Part shown: one piece after another, positions 14,861 to 23,460 of the stretch
How positions within the stretch are numbered: the first letter of the stretch is position 1
How the letters are laid out: the number at the start of each line of letters is the position of its first letter
Source: CAYONZ01 sp964405465
GTDB lineage: Bacteria > Bdellovibrionota > Bdellovibrionia > Bdellovibrionales > JAMPXM01
Assembly: GCA_964405465.1 (NCBI GenBank)
Contig: CAYONZ010000038.1
Span: forward strand, 1-32,759
Length of the DNA: 32,759 nucleotides
Reading direction: 5' to 3'
Position numbers and translations under genes: made by a program
Notes under the pieces: model-generated
Database searches by the model: none
What the model was told of the DNA's origin: nothing
What the model saw: only the letters and a program-made list of their open reading frames with translations

Positions 14861-15052
14861 CTATGATTCGCATTTAATATTCACACAAGTATCGATAATC
14901 CCATCCTTTTCATCTTCGGTTAGAGAATGCCCCAACTGGCTCTGCAANNNNNNNNNNNNNNNNNNNNNNNNNNNNNNNNNNNNNNNNNNNNNNNNNNNNN
15001 NNNNNNNNNNNNNNNNNNNNNNNNNNNNNNNNNNNNNNNNNNNNNNNGCCAT
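14861..15052 (-). CDS. small protein of unknown function, mostly hidden by an N gap
   Basis: Only the first codons (ATG GC, with GGAG nine bases upstream) and the last ~28 residues can be read. The readable end is LQSQLGHSLTEDEKDGIIDTC, then VNIKCES. The ending, with two Cys six residues apart after an acidic helix, looks like a small disulfide-bonded exported protein, but no signal peptide can be seen because the gap covers it. The frame on the two sides agrees only if the gap really is 100 bases. An alternative start at 15082 has no ribosome-binding site. Confidence 0.4.
   Translation of the reverse strand: MXXXXXXXXXXXXXXXXXXXXXXXXXXXXXXXXXXLQSQLGHSLTEDEKDGIIDTCVNIKCES
14948..15047. other. 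assembly gap (100 N)
   Basis: Exactly 100 N, hiding most of a small minus-strand gene. Confidence 0.95.
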
Positions 15053-15096
15053 AGTGGCAATCTCCAAGAGGACTTGCCACATGAAAATGGTTTATT

Positions 15097-15348
15097 TCAG
15101 ATAAAACCCGTTGTGTTTTTGATCAAAACCAAACAATAATCGTCGTATCGTCTTCCAGGATGGTCGATGAGGCGGGAAAGTTCATCAGAGATCTCAAGAG
15201 TCAAATGCCAATCAAATATTGATTGGTCGGTGGGGCAAAAAAAACTGGCATGACTGTTGAAGTAACTGAGAATCGGAGTCAAAAGATCAACATAATGACA
15301 CCACTTTAGGGGTAAAGTTGTGTCAGAAAACGGGGGAGGGATTTTCAT
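15097..15348 (-). CDS. doubtful small ORF opposite the outer-membrane protein leader
   Basis: An open frame of 83 codons in otherwise gene-free sequence, starting MKIPPPFSDTTLPLKWCHYV and ending RRYDDYCLVLIKNTTGFI. Its composition is protein-like (alternating hydrophobic and acidic stretches, e.g. LEISDELSRLIDHPG). Against it: no ribosome-binding site, and its start codon overlaps the ATG of the outer-membrane protein on the other strand. It may be the end of a decayed gene or chance. Confidence 0.2.
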   Translation of the reverse strand: MKIPPPFSDTTLPLKWCHYVDLLTPILSYFNSHASFFCPTDQSIFDWHLTLEISDELSRLIDHPGRRYDDYCLVLIKNTTGFI

Positions 15349-16531
15349 GAGCATCAATAGAATTCGACAGGTATTTGAAAAATCAGTACTGGCTTCTGTC
15401 ACCATTGCATTTTCTTTTTCTACTGCCATTGCCGCTGACCAAGCTGCTGGGAAAAGAAAAAAGAGAGACCGCAAAAGACACGTTTCTGCTGTCGTAGTTG
15501 CACCACTTTCTGTCGCGAAAATACTACCCGCGAAACCGATTATTGTTGAAGCTGCCGCCACAACCATTGGAGAGAAACCCTCTGACTTGACCTCCTCAAC
15601 TGGGATGACAGCTAATTTGGGATCTCCAGCGCAAATGTCTGCTGGAGTGGTACCCACAGAATCAGGGGAGGGGTTGGCGCACTCCGCAAATACATCTGCA
15701 ACGTCAATCGACACGGTTGCAGCACCTGCTAAAAAGAAATGGAATGTTTCATTTCTGAACATCATGGAAATCCCTGCGACCAATATCCTTAACAAAGAGG
15801 GCGCTCAAGGGACTAAGAATACCATTGGTTTTGGTTATAAAATTGATGATAAAAATTCGGTGGCAATCAAGCAAGGTTTTAGTTTCAAAGTGCCACGGTT
15901 CAGTGGCGAATCTGCGCTTTCACGCGTTGAGGGTGATAGCATGGGTTTTCATCTGTCAGACGCCTATATCACACACACAAATCCAAAGCTCATCGCTCTG
16001 CCAAACGATGGGGCGATTTCTTTGACGACCAACTTGTATCTCCCCACAGGAGAAGGTTCACGGTTTACTCATAAGCAAAGGGGTTCTTTGCTATTGTGGG
16101 CGAACTCATCGTTGCCGTTCGCAGGAAAATACTCATTTAATGGATCTTTAATGGGTCGAAAATTTAACAATTCCGGTCTAGCAAATGAATACGTAACCAG
16201 TCATCCAAGCTTTGGATTCGATGTCGGCAATATGGATTATCTAGTCTATGCGGCACTTGAAGTGGGTTACGACGTGACCGATAAATTGAATATGTCAATT
16301 GGAGCAAGTCATAGCAAGACTTGGTATAAAGCTGTTGAAGCTAAAGAAGTAGCTCCCTGGAGAGATGCTCAGTTAGGTCCTTATCTCGGGATTTCTTATT
16401 CATTCTCTCCTGTTTCAGTTTCATTGAATATCTTTGATGATTTGAATATTTATAATCCAGAAGATCGCCCTCAAAAGCTCTTCCGTTCGGATGAAATGAC
16501 CTATACAACAACGTTGTCTATTTCATTGTAA
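15347..16531 (+). CDS. outer-membrane beta-barrel protein
   Basis: 394 residues. The ATG at 15347 is preferred over the in-frame GTG at 15320 because GGGAGGG lies seven bases before it and the product then begins with a standard signal peptide (MSINRIRQVFEKSVLASVTI, cut after AIAA). After it come a basic segment (KRKKRDRKRH) and a ~90-residue Ala/Ser/Thr-rich linker. From about residue 125 the sequence alternates polar and hydrophobic residues in many short strands with turns (WNVSFLNIMEI, NTIGFGYKI, SVAIKQGFSFKV and so on), ending TYTTTLSISL. A hydrophobic last residue on a closing strand is usual for outer-membrane barrels. No porin or transporter family is recognised. A terminator follows directly. 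Confidence 0.75.
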   Translation: MSINRIRQVFEKSVLASVTIAFSFSTAIAADQAAGKRKKRDRKRHVSAVVVAPLSVAKILPAKPIIVEAAATTIGEKPSDLTSSTGMTANLGSPAQMSAGVVPTESGEGLAHSANTSATSIDTVAAPAKKKWNVSFLNIMEIPATNILNKEGAQGTKNTIGFGYKIDDKNSVAIKQGFSFKVPRFSGESALSRVEGDSMGFHLSDAYITHTNPKLIALPNDGAISLTTNLYLPTGEGSRFTHKQRGSLLLWANSSLPFAGKYSFNGSLMGRKFNNSGLANEYVTSHPSFGFDVGNMDYLVYAALEVGYDVTDKLNMSIGASHSKTWYKAVEAKEVAPWRDAQLGPYLGISYSFSPVSVSLNIFDDLNIYNPEDRPQKLFRSDEMTYTTTLSISL

Positions 16532-16559
16532 ATTCCATGCGATACAGATAAATTTTCTG

Positions 16560-16592
16560 AAATGGCGGGTGATCCCCGCCATTTATTTTTTG
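16560..16592 (+). terminator. Rho-independent terminator after the outer-membrane protein gene
   Basis: AAATGGCGGG (16560-16569) pairs perfectly with CCCGCCATTT (16575-16584) around a five-base loop, followed by ATTTTTT. The ATG inside the left arm is in frame with the next gene but is unlikely to be its start. Confidence 0.85.
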
Positions 16593-16606
16593 GAGACTAT
16601 CTAGAA

Positions 16607-19042
16607 GTGCAGTTAGACAAAAAAACTCGCAACAGTCAGGCTCACTCAATTCTTCGTTTGCTTTTTTCTCTGGCGTCACTTGTTACTTTAACTTTTGTTT
16701 TGAATAAACCATTTAAGCAGTTTCCATCATTGGGTGGTCTTTTAAACCCCTTTACAGGGGTTTGGCGGCCATCTGCAAATACCCATTTTTCTAATTTGAT
16801 GCTGATCGGACTTGATGCTCCAGTGGAGGTAACGATCTCGTCAGATCGAGTAAAGCATGTCTTCGCGAGTAACGATCATGATCTTTACTTTATACAAGGT
16901 TATCTCGAAGCCATGGACCGCCTTTGGCAAATGGATTTTTTAGCTCGGGTGGCGAGTGGCCGCCTTTCTGAGATTGTTGGCCGACGAGGCCTCGAACAAG
17001 ATCTCTTGTTCTTGAATTTTGGTATTCCCGATGCAGCTCAGGACAGTCTTGACCTAGCTATTCGTGATGCCCAAACCAAGCTGGCTCTTGATAGCTTTGC
17101 TGAAGGGGTAAATGCCTATATCGAAAACTTAAAGACCGAGGATCTCCCGTTTGAGTTTAAACTCTTAGGTTATCTTCCTGAAAAATGGACACCTTTGCGA
17201 ACAATATTATTGACGAAACTTATGGCGCTCCAATTGTCTGGAAGAAGTTTAGATTTGCCACGCACGCGGAGTCGACAACGTCTCAATGACAGCGACTTCA
17301 ATGATTTGTTTCCTCTTCAATTTGATTATCAAGATAGCATCATCCCTCCTGGGGCCTCCCAGGTTGGAATTCGAGCAATCCAATCCCCAGAAAAACTTTA
17401 TCGAGCACATCTTGATTTTGATATTCCAAGACCGCAACCCCATCCTGGAAATGGGAGCAACAATTGGGCAGTATCAGGAAAACTGAGTTCCACCGGATTC
17501 CCCATTCTAGCCAATGACATACATCTTGATTACAGTCTCCCTTCGATTTTTTATGAAATTCAGCTTACATCTCCAAAACAGAATGTCTACGGAGTTACTT
17601 TCCCCGGAGTTCCTGGGATCACCGTTGGGTTCAATGAGAACCTTGCCTGGGGAACAACGAATGCTGGGGTAGATGTTTTTGATTGGTTCGAGTTGAAATT
17701 TCGAGATTCGAAAAAAAACGAATATTTTTACCAGGAATCTTGGAGACCAGTATTTTCAACCGAGCATACAATCAAAGTTCGCGGCGAGAAAGATCACCTT
17801 GTAACTCTTCGAAAAACTCACTTGGGTCCACTGGTGTTTGAAACTGACAAACCTGATCAGGGCTGGATAGGTAGAGGTCTTGCCGCAAAATGGGAGGGGG
17901 CAAATGCTTCGAATGAGCTAGCAAGTTTCTTGCGCCTCAATGTCGCAAGAAATGTTGAAGAGTGTGCTCAGGCTCTAGAAGAGTTTTCTACGCCCCCGCA
18001 AAATATATTATGCGCAGATGCTAAAGGTCATATTTCGATCGGGCAGTATGGCAGATATCCCTTGAGGTTCAAAGGACAGGGCTCGGTTGTTAGCGATGGA
18101 AGTCGAAGTGAATATGCATGGAAAAATTATTTTGCCCAAAATGAGAAACCGTTTGCCCAAAATCCAGCAAGAGGCTTTCTTTCCTCAGCAAATCAACAGC
18201 CATATTCTGATCGCGGGCGCACAGAGGTCGCAGGGCATTTTGAACCGCCATTCCGCGCTCAACGGATAAACGAATTGCTTTCTAATAAGAAAAAATATTC
18301 GCCACAAGATTTTATCAAAATGCAGTCTGATACAGTGAGCGTTTTCGCTCGCCAAATTGTTCCAGTTCTTTTAATGAATGTTCACGGAGAAAAATTAAAC
18401 TCTTTTGAAAAAGTAGCCTACGATATTTTACTGAATTGGAGATTCGATTATTCGGCTGAATTGCCAGCGCCGGTGATCTTTGAGGAATGGTGGCGCACAC
18501 TGGAAAGTCATTTATGGCAGCCCTATTTTTCAAATCCGACCGAGTTCTTGTTCCCTAGTCGATACAAATTGGCCGAGTTGTTAGTTTCTCCTGTTGAGTC
18601 TAAATGGTTTGATGATCCGACAACTTCTCAAAAAGAGTCGCGCAAAAACCGAATCATAGAGACCTTTCATCTTGCAATCTCTAAGATAGAAAATCGTTTT
18701 GGGGGGCCAAAAAAATGGCGTTGGTCTTCTTCGCAAACAACTCAAATCATGCATTTAGCGAGGATTCCTGGATTGGGATCAGACGAATTCGATATTGGGG
18801 GGAGTCCGTATTCAATATTTGCAAACTCTGGTCGCCATGGCCCGGTATGGTCGATGGTTGTGAGTTTAGGACCGAAAATCCAAGCCTGGGGAAATTTTCC
18901 GGGCGGAATAACCGGCGATCCTTTAGATCCCGGGTATGATGGCTTCCTCGGTAATTGGCAGAAGCACGATTTGCGAGAGTTGCAGTTTCTGAGTCAACCA
19001 CAAAAGGGTGCATTAAAATTCACAGGCAAGGTTGTGCAATGA
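16607..19042 (+). CDS. penicillin acylase family N-terminal nucleophile hydrolase
   Basis: An Ntn hydrolase that cuts amide bonds and matures by self-cleavage into two chains. The GTG at 16607 (GGAG at 16592-16595) gives 811 residues. The in-frame ATG at 16562 lies inside the upstream terminator hairpin and is rejected. A hydrophobic segment (LRLLFSLASLVTLTFVL) near the start acts as export signal or anchor. The alpha part shows YFIQGYLEAMDRLWQMDFLARVASGRLSEI. The self-cleavage site is GNG|SNNWAVSG, with the nucleophile Ser about residue 284. The beta chain includes GVTFPGVPGITVGFNENLAWGTTN and, near the end, GGITGDPLDPGYDGFLGNW. Relatives act on penicillins, acyl-homoserine lactones or other acyl amides. 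The substrate here is unknown. The stop overlaps the next gene's ATG. Confidence 0.93.
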   Translation: MQLDKKTRNSQAHSILRLLFSLASLVTLTFVLNKPFKQFPSLGGLLNPFTGVWRPSANTHFSNLMLIGLDAPVEVTISSDRVKHVFASNDHDLYFIQGYLEAMDRLWQMDFLARVASGRLSEIVGRRGLEQDLLFLNFGIPDAAQDSLDLAIRDAQTKLALDSFAEGVNAYIENLKTEDLPFEFKLLGYLPEKWTPLRTILLTKLMALQLSGRSLDLPRTRSRQRLNDSDFNDLFPLQFDYQDSIIPPGASQVGIRAIQSPEKLYRAHLDFDIPRPQPHPGNGSNNWAVSGKLSSTGFPILANDIHLDYSLPSIFYEIQLTSPKQNVYGVTFPGVPGITVGFNENLAWGTTNAGVDVFDWFELKFRDSKKNEYFYQESWRPVFSTEHTIKVRGEKDHLVTLRKTHLGPLVFETDKPDQGWIGRGLAAKWEGANASNELASFLRLNVARNVEECAQALEEFSTPPQNILCADAKGHISIGQYGRYPLRFKGQGSVVSDGSRSEYAWKNYFAQNEKPFAQNPARGFLSSANQQPYSDRGRTEVAGHFEPPFRAQRINELLSNKKKYSPQDFIKMQSDTVSVFARQIVPVLLMNVHGEKLNSFEKVAYDILLNWRFDYSAELPAPVIFEEWWRTLESHLWQPYFSNPTEFLFPSRYKLAELLVSPVESKWFDDPTTSQKESRKNRIIETFHLAISKIENRFGGPKKWRWSSSQTTQIMHLARIPGLGSDEFDIGGSPYSIFANSGRHGPVWSMVVSLGPKIQAWGNFPGGITGDPLDPGYDGFLGNWQKHDLRELQFLSQPQKGALKFTGKVVQ

Positions 19043-19413
19043 GGCTTTCTAAAATACTGACCTTTCTTCCTCTCTTATTGTCCGGATTTGTTTTTCCTTG
19101 GTGGACACTCGGTTTATGTTGCATTCCATTGGGATGGTATCGAAAAGAAAGTGCAGTCGAGACTTTCAAAGTCGGGTTCATTTCTGGTGGTCTCTATTGG
19201 TTTTGTATAGCGTTCGTTGGGGACATGGAACAACATTTTCTGGTTTCACAACGTATGGCGGGAGTTTTTCATCTTCCTTCGCCTTTATTATTTTATGTTT
19301 TGACCTTACTTCTGGGAGGGCTTCTCGCTGGGTCGGGATCCCTTGTCGGATTTGAGATCATCACATGGATAAGATCTGTTATTCGATCCTCAAAGGGAAG
19401 AAATCACGCCTGA
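19039..19413 (+). CDS. small integral membrane protein coupled to the acylase gene
   Basis: 124 residues starting at the ATG of an ATGA overlap with the acylase stop, so translation is coupled. Three to four hydrophobic segments: ILTFLPLLLSGFVFPWW, GLCCIPLGWY, VGFISGGLYWFCIAFVG and LLFYVLTLLLGGLLAGSGSLVGF. The C-terminus is basic (SVIRSSKGRNHA). An earlier in-frame start at 18955 would lie inside the acylase gene and add a polar head, so it is rejected. The last 24 bases overlap the convergent M23 peptidase gene. No family is recognised. It may be a membrane partner of the acylase. Confidence 0.65.
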   Translation: MRLSKILTFLPLLLSGFVFPWWTLGLCCIPLGWYRKESAVETFKVGFISGGLYWFCIAFVGDMEQHFLVSQRMAGVFHLPSPLLFYVLTLLLGGLLAGSGSLVGFEIITWIRSVIRSSKGRNHA

Positions 19414-20007
19414 CGGGAGAAAGGCCAGTGGGTTCACGGGCTGTCGGTTTTGGCGGATCTCGAAATGAAGGTGAACTCCATGTGCTCTCCCTGTATTGCC
19501 CATCTTGCCAATAGACTCACCTTGGCGGACTTGTTGGCCGTCTTGAACCTCAATCTGATCAAGATGAGAGTACATTGGGGCCCACTCTCCATTGTGCTCG
19601 ATAACAATCAGCTTTCCATATCCACGAAATCCTTTACCTGTGTAAATCACAGTTCCTGCTTCTGCAGCCATGATCTTTGTGCCTCGACGATTCGCTAAAT
19701 CTAGGCCCCAGTGATGTCGTCTTCCTAATTGAAAACCACGACTTAAACGGGCTTCTTCAACAGGCCATTGAAATGCCACTTCAGGATGGATCTGATTCGT
19801 AAAACGTTCGGCCTGCATTGAAATACTAGGAGGAAAAGAATTGGTATTTTGCGGAACATTGGCCACCTCTCGCTGGGGAGAGGCCTTATCTGAAGAGGTA
19901 CGAAACTCCCCAGGTCCAGAGAAGTGAGAACACCCCACTACAAGAGAGAAGCTCAAAAGCTGTGATAAAAGTTTAACCGTTCCAATTTTCAAATTGCGTG
20001 AGTTCAT
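19390..20007 (-). CDS. M23 family metallopeptidase (LytM-type) lipoprotein
   Basis: A 205-residue zinc endopeptidase that cleaves peptidoglycan peptide cross-links. A signal peptide ends at the lipobox VVGC (Cys26). A Ser/Asn/Pro-rich linker leads to the LytM domain from about residue 78. All zinc ligands and catalytic residues are visible: RRHHWGLD (His99, Asp103), MYSHLD (His148) and GVHLHFE (His179, His181). Unlike the EnvC/NlpD activators it therefore looks catalytically active. It lies 57 bases after glyA on the same strand and may be the last gene of the fab-glyA transcript. No clear ribosome-binding site precedes the ATG. Its end overlaps the membrane protein gene by 24 bases. Confidence 0.92.
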   Translation of the reverse strand: MNSRNLKIGTVKLLSQLLSFSLVVGCSHFSGPGEFRTSSDKASPQREVANVPQNTNSFPPSISMQAERFTNQIHPEVAFQWPVEEARLSRGFQLGRRHHWGLDLANRRGTKIMAAEAGTVIYTGKGFRGYGKLIVIEHNGEWAPMYSHLDQIEVQDGQQVRQGESIGKMGNTGRAHGVHLHFEIRQNRQPVNPLAFLPSGVISSL

Positions 20008-20064
20008 AAAGCAACGCTAACCCACGCCCTCCTCAAAATCTAGATGCGGCGAGTAATATGACGT

Positions 20065-21315
20065 CTATCTGCGATATAACGGGTATTGAGCACAAAGCTC
20101 TTTTACCTGTCCGAGGGTTTTAGTCAAAACTTGCTCAGAATGAACGTTGCGAAGAACCTCCGCGATCCATTTTGCAATGACTCTCATGTCTGATTCCGCC
20201 ATACCTCGGGTTGTTAGGGCAGGCGTTCCGATTCTTACACCACTGGTGATAAATGGAGATCGTCTCTCGTTTGGCACCGTATTCTTGTTTACAGTAATAC
20301 CGGCCTTATCAAGTGCAATTTCAGCATCTTTACCGGTAATTTCTCGTCGGCTCAAATCAATGAGCATCAAATGATTGTCTGTTCCTCCGGTCACCAAATC
20401 AAATCCTTCGGACAATAGGCCATCTGCCAGCGCCTTTGCATTTTTCACGACTTGTTTTGCATAGATTTTAAAATTTGGCGATAGTGCCTCTTTAAACGCG
20501 ACAGCTTTCGCTGCGATCACGTGCTCAAGTGGTCCACCTTGAATTCCTGGAAAGATTTTTGAATTGATTTTTTTTGCGCCCTCTTCATTGGTGAGGATCA
20601 AACCGCCCCTCGGGCCTCTCAGCGTTTTATGCGTTGTGGAGGTAACATAATCTGCATATGGAACTGGAGACTGGTGTTCTCCGCCAGCAACAAGGCCTGC
20701 AAAGTGAGCCATATCTACCATCAAAATAGCTCCAACTTCGGAGGCAATCTCTTTAAATTTCACGAAATCAAGAGTTCGTGGATATGCGCTGTATCCCGCG
20801 ATAATCATTTTTGGCTTTGTTTCACGAGCTTTTTTTAAGATGCTGTCATAATTGAGTCGATGAGTCTCTGGATCAAGCCCGTAAGATACTATTTTGTAGA
20901 GCGAGCCGCTAAAATTGACGGGAGCTCCATGAGTTAAATGACCGCCATGAGACAAATCCATACCCATTACGATATCACCGGGATTACAGGCTGCCATGTA
21001 TACGGCCATATTGGCCTGAGACCCTGAGTGCGCCTGGACATTTGCATGAGAAGCTCCAAAGAGTTGTTTAGCCCTGTCAATAGCCAGCTGCTCGACAACA
21101 TCGACATTCTCGCAGCCACCATAATAACGTTTTCCAGGATATCCCTCGGCATACTTGTTTGTAAGAACTGAACCCTGAGCCTGCATCACAGCTAAAGATG
21201 TGTAGTTTTCTGAGGCAATCATCTCAAGTCCAGACTCTTGCCTTTCAAATTCATGGTCTATCGCTTTGGAAATTTCTGAGTCGACTTCAGCTAAGTTCAT
21301 TTGATGTGGGTTCAA
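20065..21315 (-). CDS. glyA: serine hydroxymethyltransferase
   Basis: A PLP enzyme that interconverts serine and glycine and charges tetrahydrofolate with a one-carbon unit. The 416 residues show the full family pattern: GLEMIASENYTS, NKYAEGYPGKRYYGGCENVD, VQAHSGSQANMAVY, LSHGGHLTHG, DMAHFAGLVAGG (Asp201, His204) and TTHKTLRGPRGG with the PLP lysine Lys230. The start is TTG at 21315: AAGGAG lies five bases before it, and the next in-frame ATG (21300) is too far from that site. It follows rpiB by 44 bases, in the rpiB-glyA order common after fabF in delta-type genomes. Confidence 0.97.
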   Translation of the reverse strand: MNPHQMNLAEVDSEISKAIDHEFERQESGLEMIASENYTSLAVMQAQGSVLTNKYAEGYPGKRYYGGCENVDVVEQLAIDRAKQLFGASHANVQAHSGSQANMAVYMAACNPGDIVMGMDLSHGGHLTHGAPVNFSGSLYKIVSYGLDPETHRLNYDSILKKARETKPKMIIAGYSAYPRTLDFVKFKEIASEVGAILMVDMAHFAGLVAGGEHQSPVPYADYVTSTTHKTLRGPRGGLILTNEEGAKKINSKIFPGIQGGPLEHVIAAKAVAFKEALSPNFKIYAKQVVKNAKALADGLLSEGFDLVTGGTDNHLMLIDLSRREITGKDAEIALDKAGITVNKNTVPNERRSPFITSGVRIGTPALTTRGMAESDMRVIAKWIAEVLRNVHSEQVLTKTLGQVKELCAQYPLYRR

Positions 21316-21359
21316 AGGTGCTCCTTTTTCTTGGGTTCGTCTGGATAACTATGAAGTAT

Positions 21360-21803
21360 TTAGGGATTCATTTTTGCAACTCTTTGGGCATGCCGTCCCC
21401 CCTCAAATCTCGAGCTTAAGAAAATTTTCAGTATCTCGATGGCCTCATTCGCCTGAGTAAAACGTGCGCCAAGACAGAGCACATTTGCATTATTGTGTTC
21501 GCGCGAAAGTTTTGCGATTTCAGAATTCCAGCATAACGCTGCTCTTATGTGGCGGTGTCTGTTGGCCGCAATAGCCATACCCTGGCCTGATCCACAAATA
21601 AGCACGCCAAATGTATTAGAACTTTCATTCAACATACGAGAACAAAGGTCATGTGCAAAATCAGGATAGTCAACTCGATCAGGGGTAAATGGTCCGAGAT
21701 CAGCCCACTCGACCAGGTTGGAGCCCTTAACAAGGAGATTCTTAAGTTCAAACCCAGCGTGATCGGAAGCGATAAAAACTCTAGGACCGCTGCTCGAGCT
21801 CAT
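21360..21803 (-). CDS. rpiB: ribose-5-phosphate isomerase B
   Basis: Interconverts ribose 5-phosphate and ribulose 5-phosphate in the pentose phosphate pathway. The ATG at 21803 (with AAGGGG just upstream) gives 147 residues, the usual length. A longer frame from 21872 would run into fabF and is rejected. Visible motifs: VFIASDHAGFELK at the start, VDYPDFAH, LICGSGQGMAIAANR with the catalytic Cys70, and SREHNNANVLCLGARF with His103. It starts 22 bases after fabF. Confidence 0.95.
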   Translation of the reverse strand: MSSSSGPRVFIASDHAGFELKNLLVKGSNLVEWADLGPFTPDRVDYPDFAHDLCSRMLNESSNTFGVLICGSGQGMAIAANRHRHIRAALCWNSEIAKLSREHNNANVLCLGARFTQANEAIEILKIFLSSRFEGGRHAQRVAKMNP

Positions 21804-21825
21804 CTTTTCCCCTTTCTCCGTCCAT

Positions 21826-23106
21826 TTAAATCGAAGAAAACACCAAAGTGGCGTTCGTTCCACCAAATCCAAAGCTATTGTTCACTACGTGCTTGAAGTG
21901 ACCATCGCGAGCGACCAACGGAACATAATCCAAGTCGCAACCCTCTCCAGGATTTTCTAGGTTAATTGTCGGAGGAGCAATGCCCTTAAACAGGGTCAAT
22001 AATGAAAAGGCACTTTCAATCGCGCCTGCAGCTCCAAGGGTATGGCCGGTCATACTTTTTGTACTACTTACCCAAACTCTGCGGGCGTGTTCATGAAAAA
22101 CGCGATGAATGGCATGAGTTTCGATTTCATCTCCTGCGGGTGTGCTCGTGCCATGTGCGTTGATATACCCAACATCTTCCGGATTGATTCGAGCATCGCG
22201 CAGAGCCATCTTCATCGCCATAGCAGCACCAGAGCCACCGGCAGATGGAGTGGTCATGTGATAGGCGTCAGAAGATAAACCATAGCCAGTGAGTTCGCCA
22301 TATATGCGGGCGCCACGTTTGGCGGCATGTTCATATTCTTCGAGAATTAAGATTGCAGAGGCCTCAGCCAGTACAAAACCATCTCTGTCGCGATCAAATG
22401 GGCGACTTGCCATTCCAGGTTGATCATTGCGGGTCGAGAGGGCCTTCATCGCAGAAAATCCACCAATGGCAAGCGGGCAGACAGCTGCCTCAGCTCCGCC
22501 AGAAATCATTACGTCACAAAGACCATTTCTAATGTAGTTGGCTGACTCACCAAGAGAGTGCGCACCAGAGGCACATGCAGACGTGACCGAATAGTTGGGG
22601 CCACGCAAATTGTACTTAATAGAAATTTGGCCAGAGGCCATATTGCCGATTACCTGGGGAATGAAAAAAGGACTTATTCTTGATGGACCACGTTCAAGGT
22701 ATGTTGAATGAGTGGCTTCAATCCCAGGAAGGCCACCAATGCCAACACCGATTATAGAGCCAGATCGATAAGAAAGCGTTTCATCTATCGTAAGCCCAGC
22801 ATCAGCCAAAGCCATAGCTGCCGACGCCATACTTAGGTGAATAAACCGATCCATTTTTTTTATCTCTTTTTTGTCAATGTATTGGGTGGCGTCGAAACCT
22901 TTCACCTCTCCGGCAAACTGAACTTCAAACGCAGATGAATCAAAATGAGTGATTGGACCAATGCCAGTCTGTCCATTTACCAGAGCATTCCAGGTCGTAT
23001 CGGCATTCAACCCGAGGGGAGTGATGGCCCCAATTCCAGTAACCACCACTCGTCTTTGCTCACGAGTGGGACGACGAAAAATATTCGAACCACCTTGTTC
23101 AAACAT
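21826..23106 (-). CDS. fabF: beta-ketoacyl-ACP synthase II
   Basis: A condensing enzyme that adds malonyl-ACP to growing acyl-ACP chains. The catalytic triad is intact: Cys178 in TSACASGAH, His318 in NAHGTSTPAGD and His355 in SMTGHTLGAAGA. The closing GFGGTNATLVF is present. The 426 residues include an N-terminal extension of ~18 residues (FEQGGSNIFRRPTREQRR) ahead of the usual RRVVVTG start. GAGGAGG directly upstream of its ATG supports translation of this extension. It lies 25 bases after acpP, in the classic acpP-fabF order. Confidence 0.97.
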   Translation of the reverse strand: MFEQGGSNIFRRPTREQRRVVVTGIGAITPLGLNADTTWNALVNGQTGIGPITHFDSSAFEVQFAGEVKGFDATQYIDKKEIKKMDRFIHLSMASAAMALADAGLTIDETLSYRSGSIIGVGIGGLPGIEATHSTYLERGPSRISPFFIPQVIGNMASGQISIKYNLRGPNYSVTSACASGAHSLGESANYIRNGLCDVMISGGAEAAVCPLAIGGFSAMKALSTRNDQPGMASRPFDRDRDGFVLAEASAILILEEYEHAAKRGARIYGELTGYGLSSDAYHMTTPSAGGSGAAMAMKMALRDARINPEDVGYINAHGTSTPAGDEIETHAIHRVFHEHARRVWVSSTKSMTGHTLGAAGAIESAFSLLTLFKGIAPPTINLENPGEGCDLDYVPLVARDGHFKHVVNNSFGFGGTNATLVFSSI

Positions 23107-23131
23107 AGAGCCTCCTCTCGGTTTTTAAATA

Positions 23132-23374
23132 TTAAGCTTTTCCTTTTGACTGAAGGTAACTGCAGACATCTTGCACGGTTTTCAACTTCTCTGCATCTTC
23201 ATCAGGAATCTGTACGTCGAATTCTTCTTCCATAGCCATAACAAGTTCAACAATATCTAAACTGTCTGCCCCAAGATCATCGATAAAAGATGCTTCGAGT
23301 TTTACACGTTCAGGATCAACTCCCAGTTGCTCGACTATTACATCTTTGATTTTTGGTTGAATTGAAGTGACCAT
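23132..23374 (-). CDS. acpP: acyl carrier protein
   Basis: 80 residues, acidic, four-helix carrier. The phosphopantetheine attachment site is GADSLDIVEL with Ser38, and EEFDVQIPDEDAEKL follows as usual. GGAGG four bases before the ATG is a strong ribosome-binding site, in keeping with high expression. The 86-base spacer to fabG is AT-rich and may hold an extra acpP promoter, though no convincing pair of boxes was seen. Confidence 0.98.
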   Translation of the reverse strand: MVTSIQPKIKDVIVEQLGVDPERVKLEASFIDDLGADSLDIVELVMAMEEEFDVQIPDEDAEKLKTVQDVCSYLQSKGKA

Positions 23375-23460
23375 TTATCCTCCGTCGTTAATATGACTGT
23401 ATTTAAGTTTAGTTAAATTACTTAATATCAAATGTAAAAACAAACTCTATTCAGAGAAAA

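Noticed and set aside
18955..19038. Earlier start for the small membrane protein
   Set aside because: It lies within the acylase coding region in another frame. The ATGA overlap at 19039 is the natural start.
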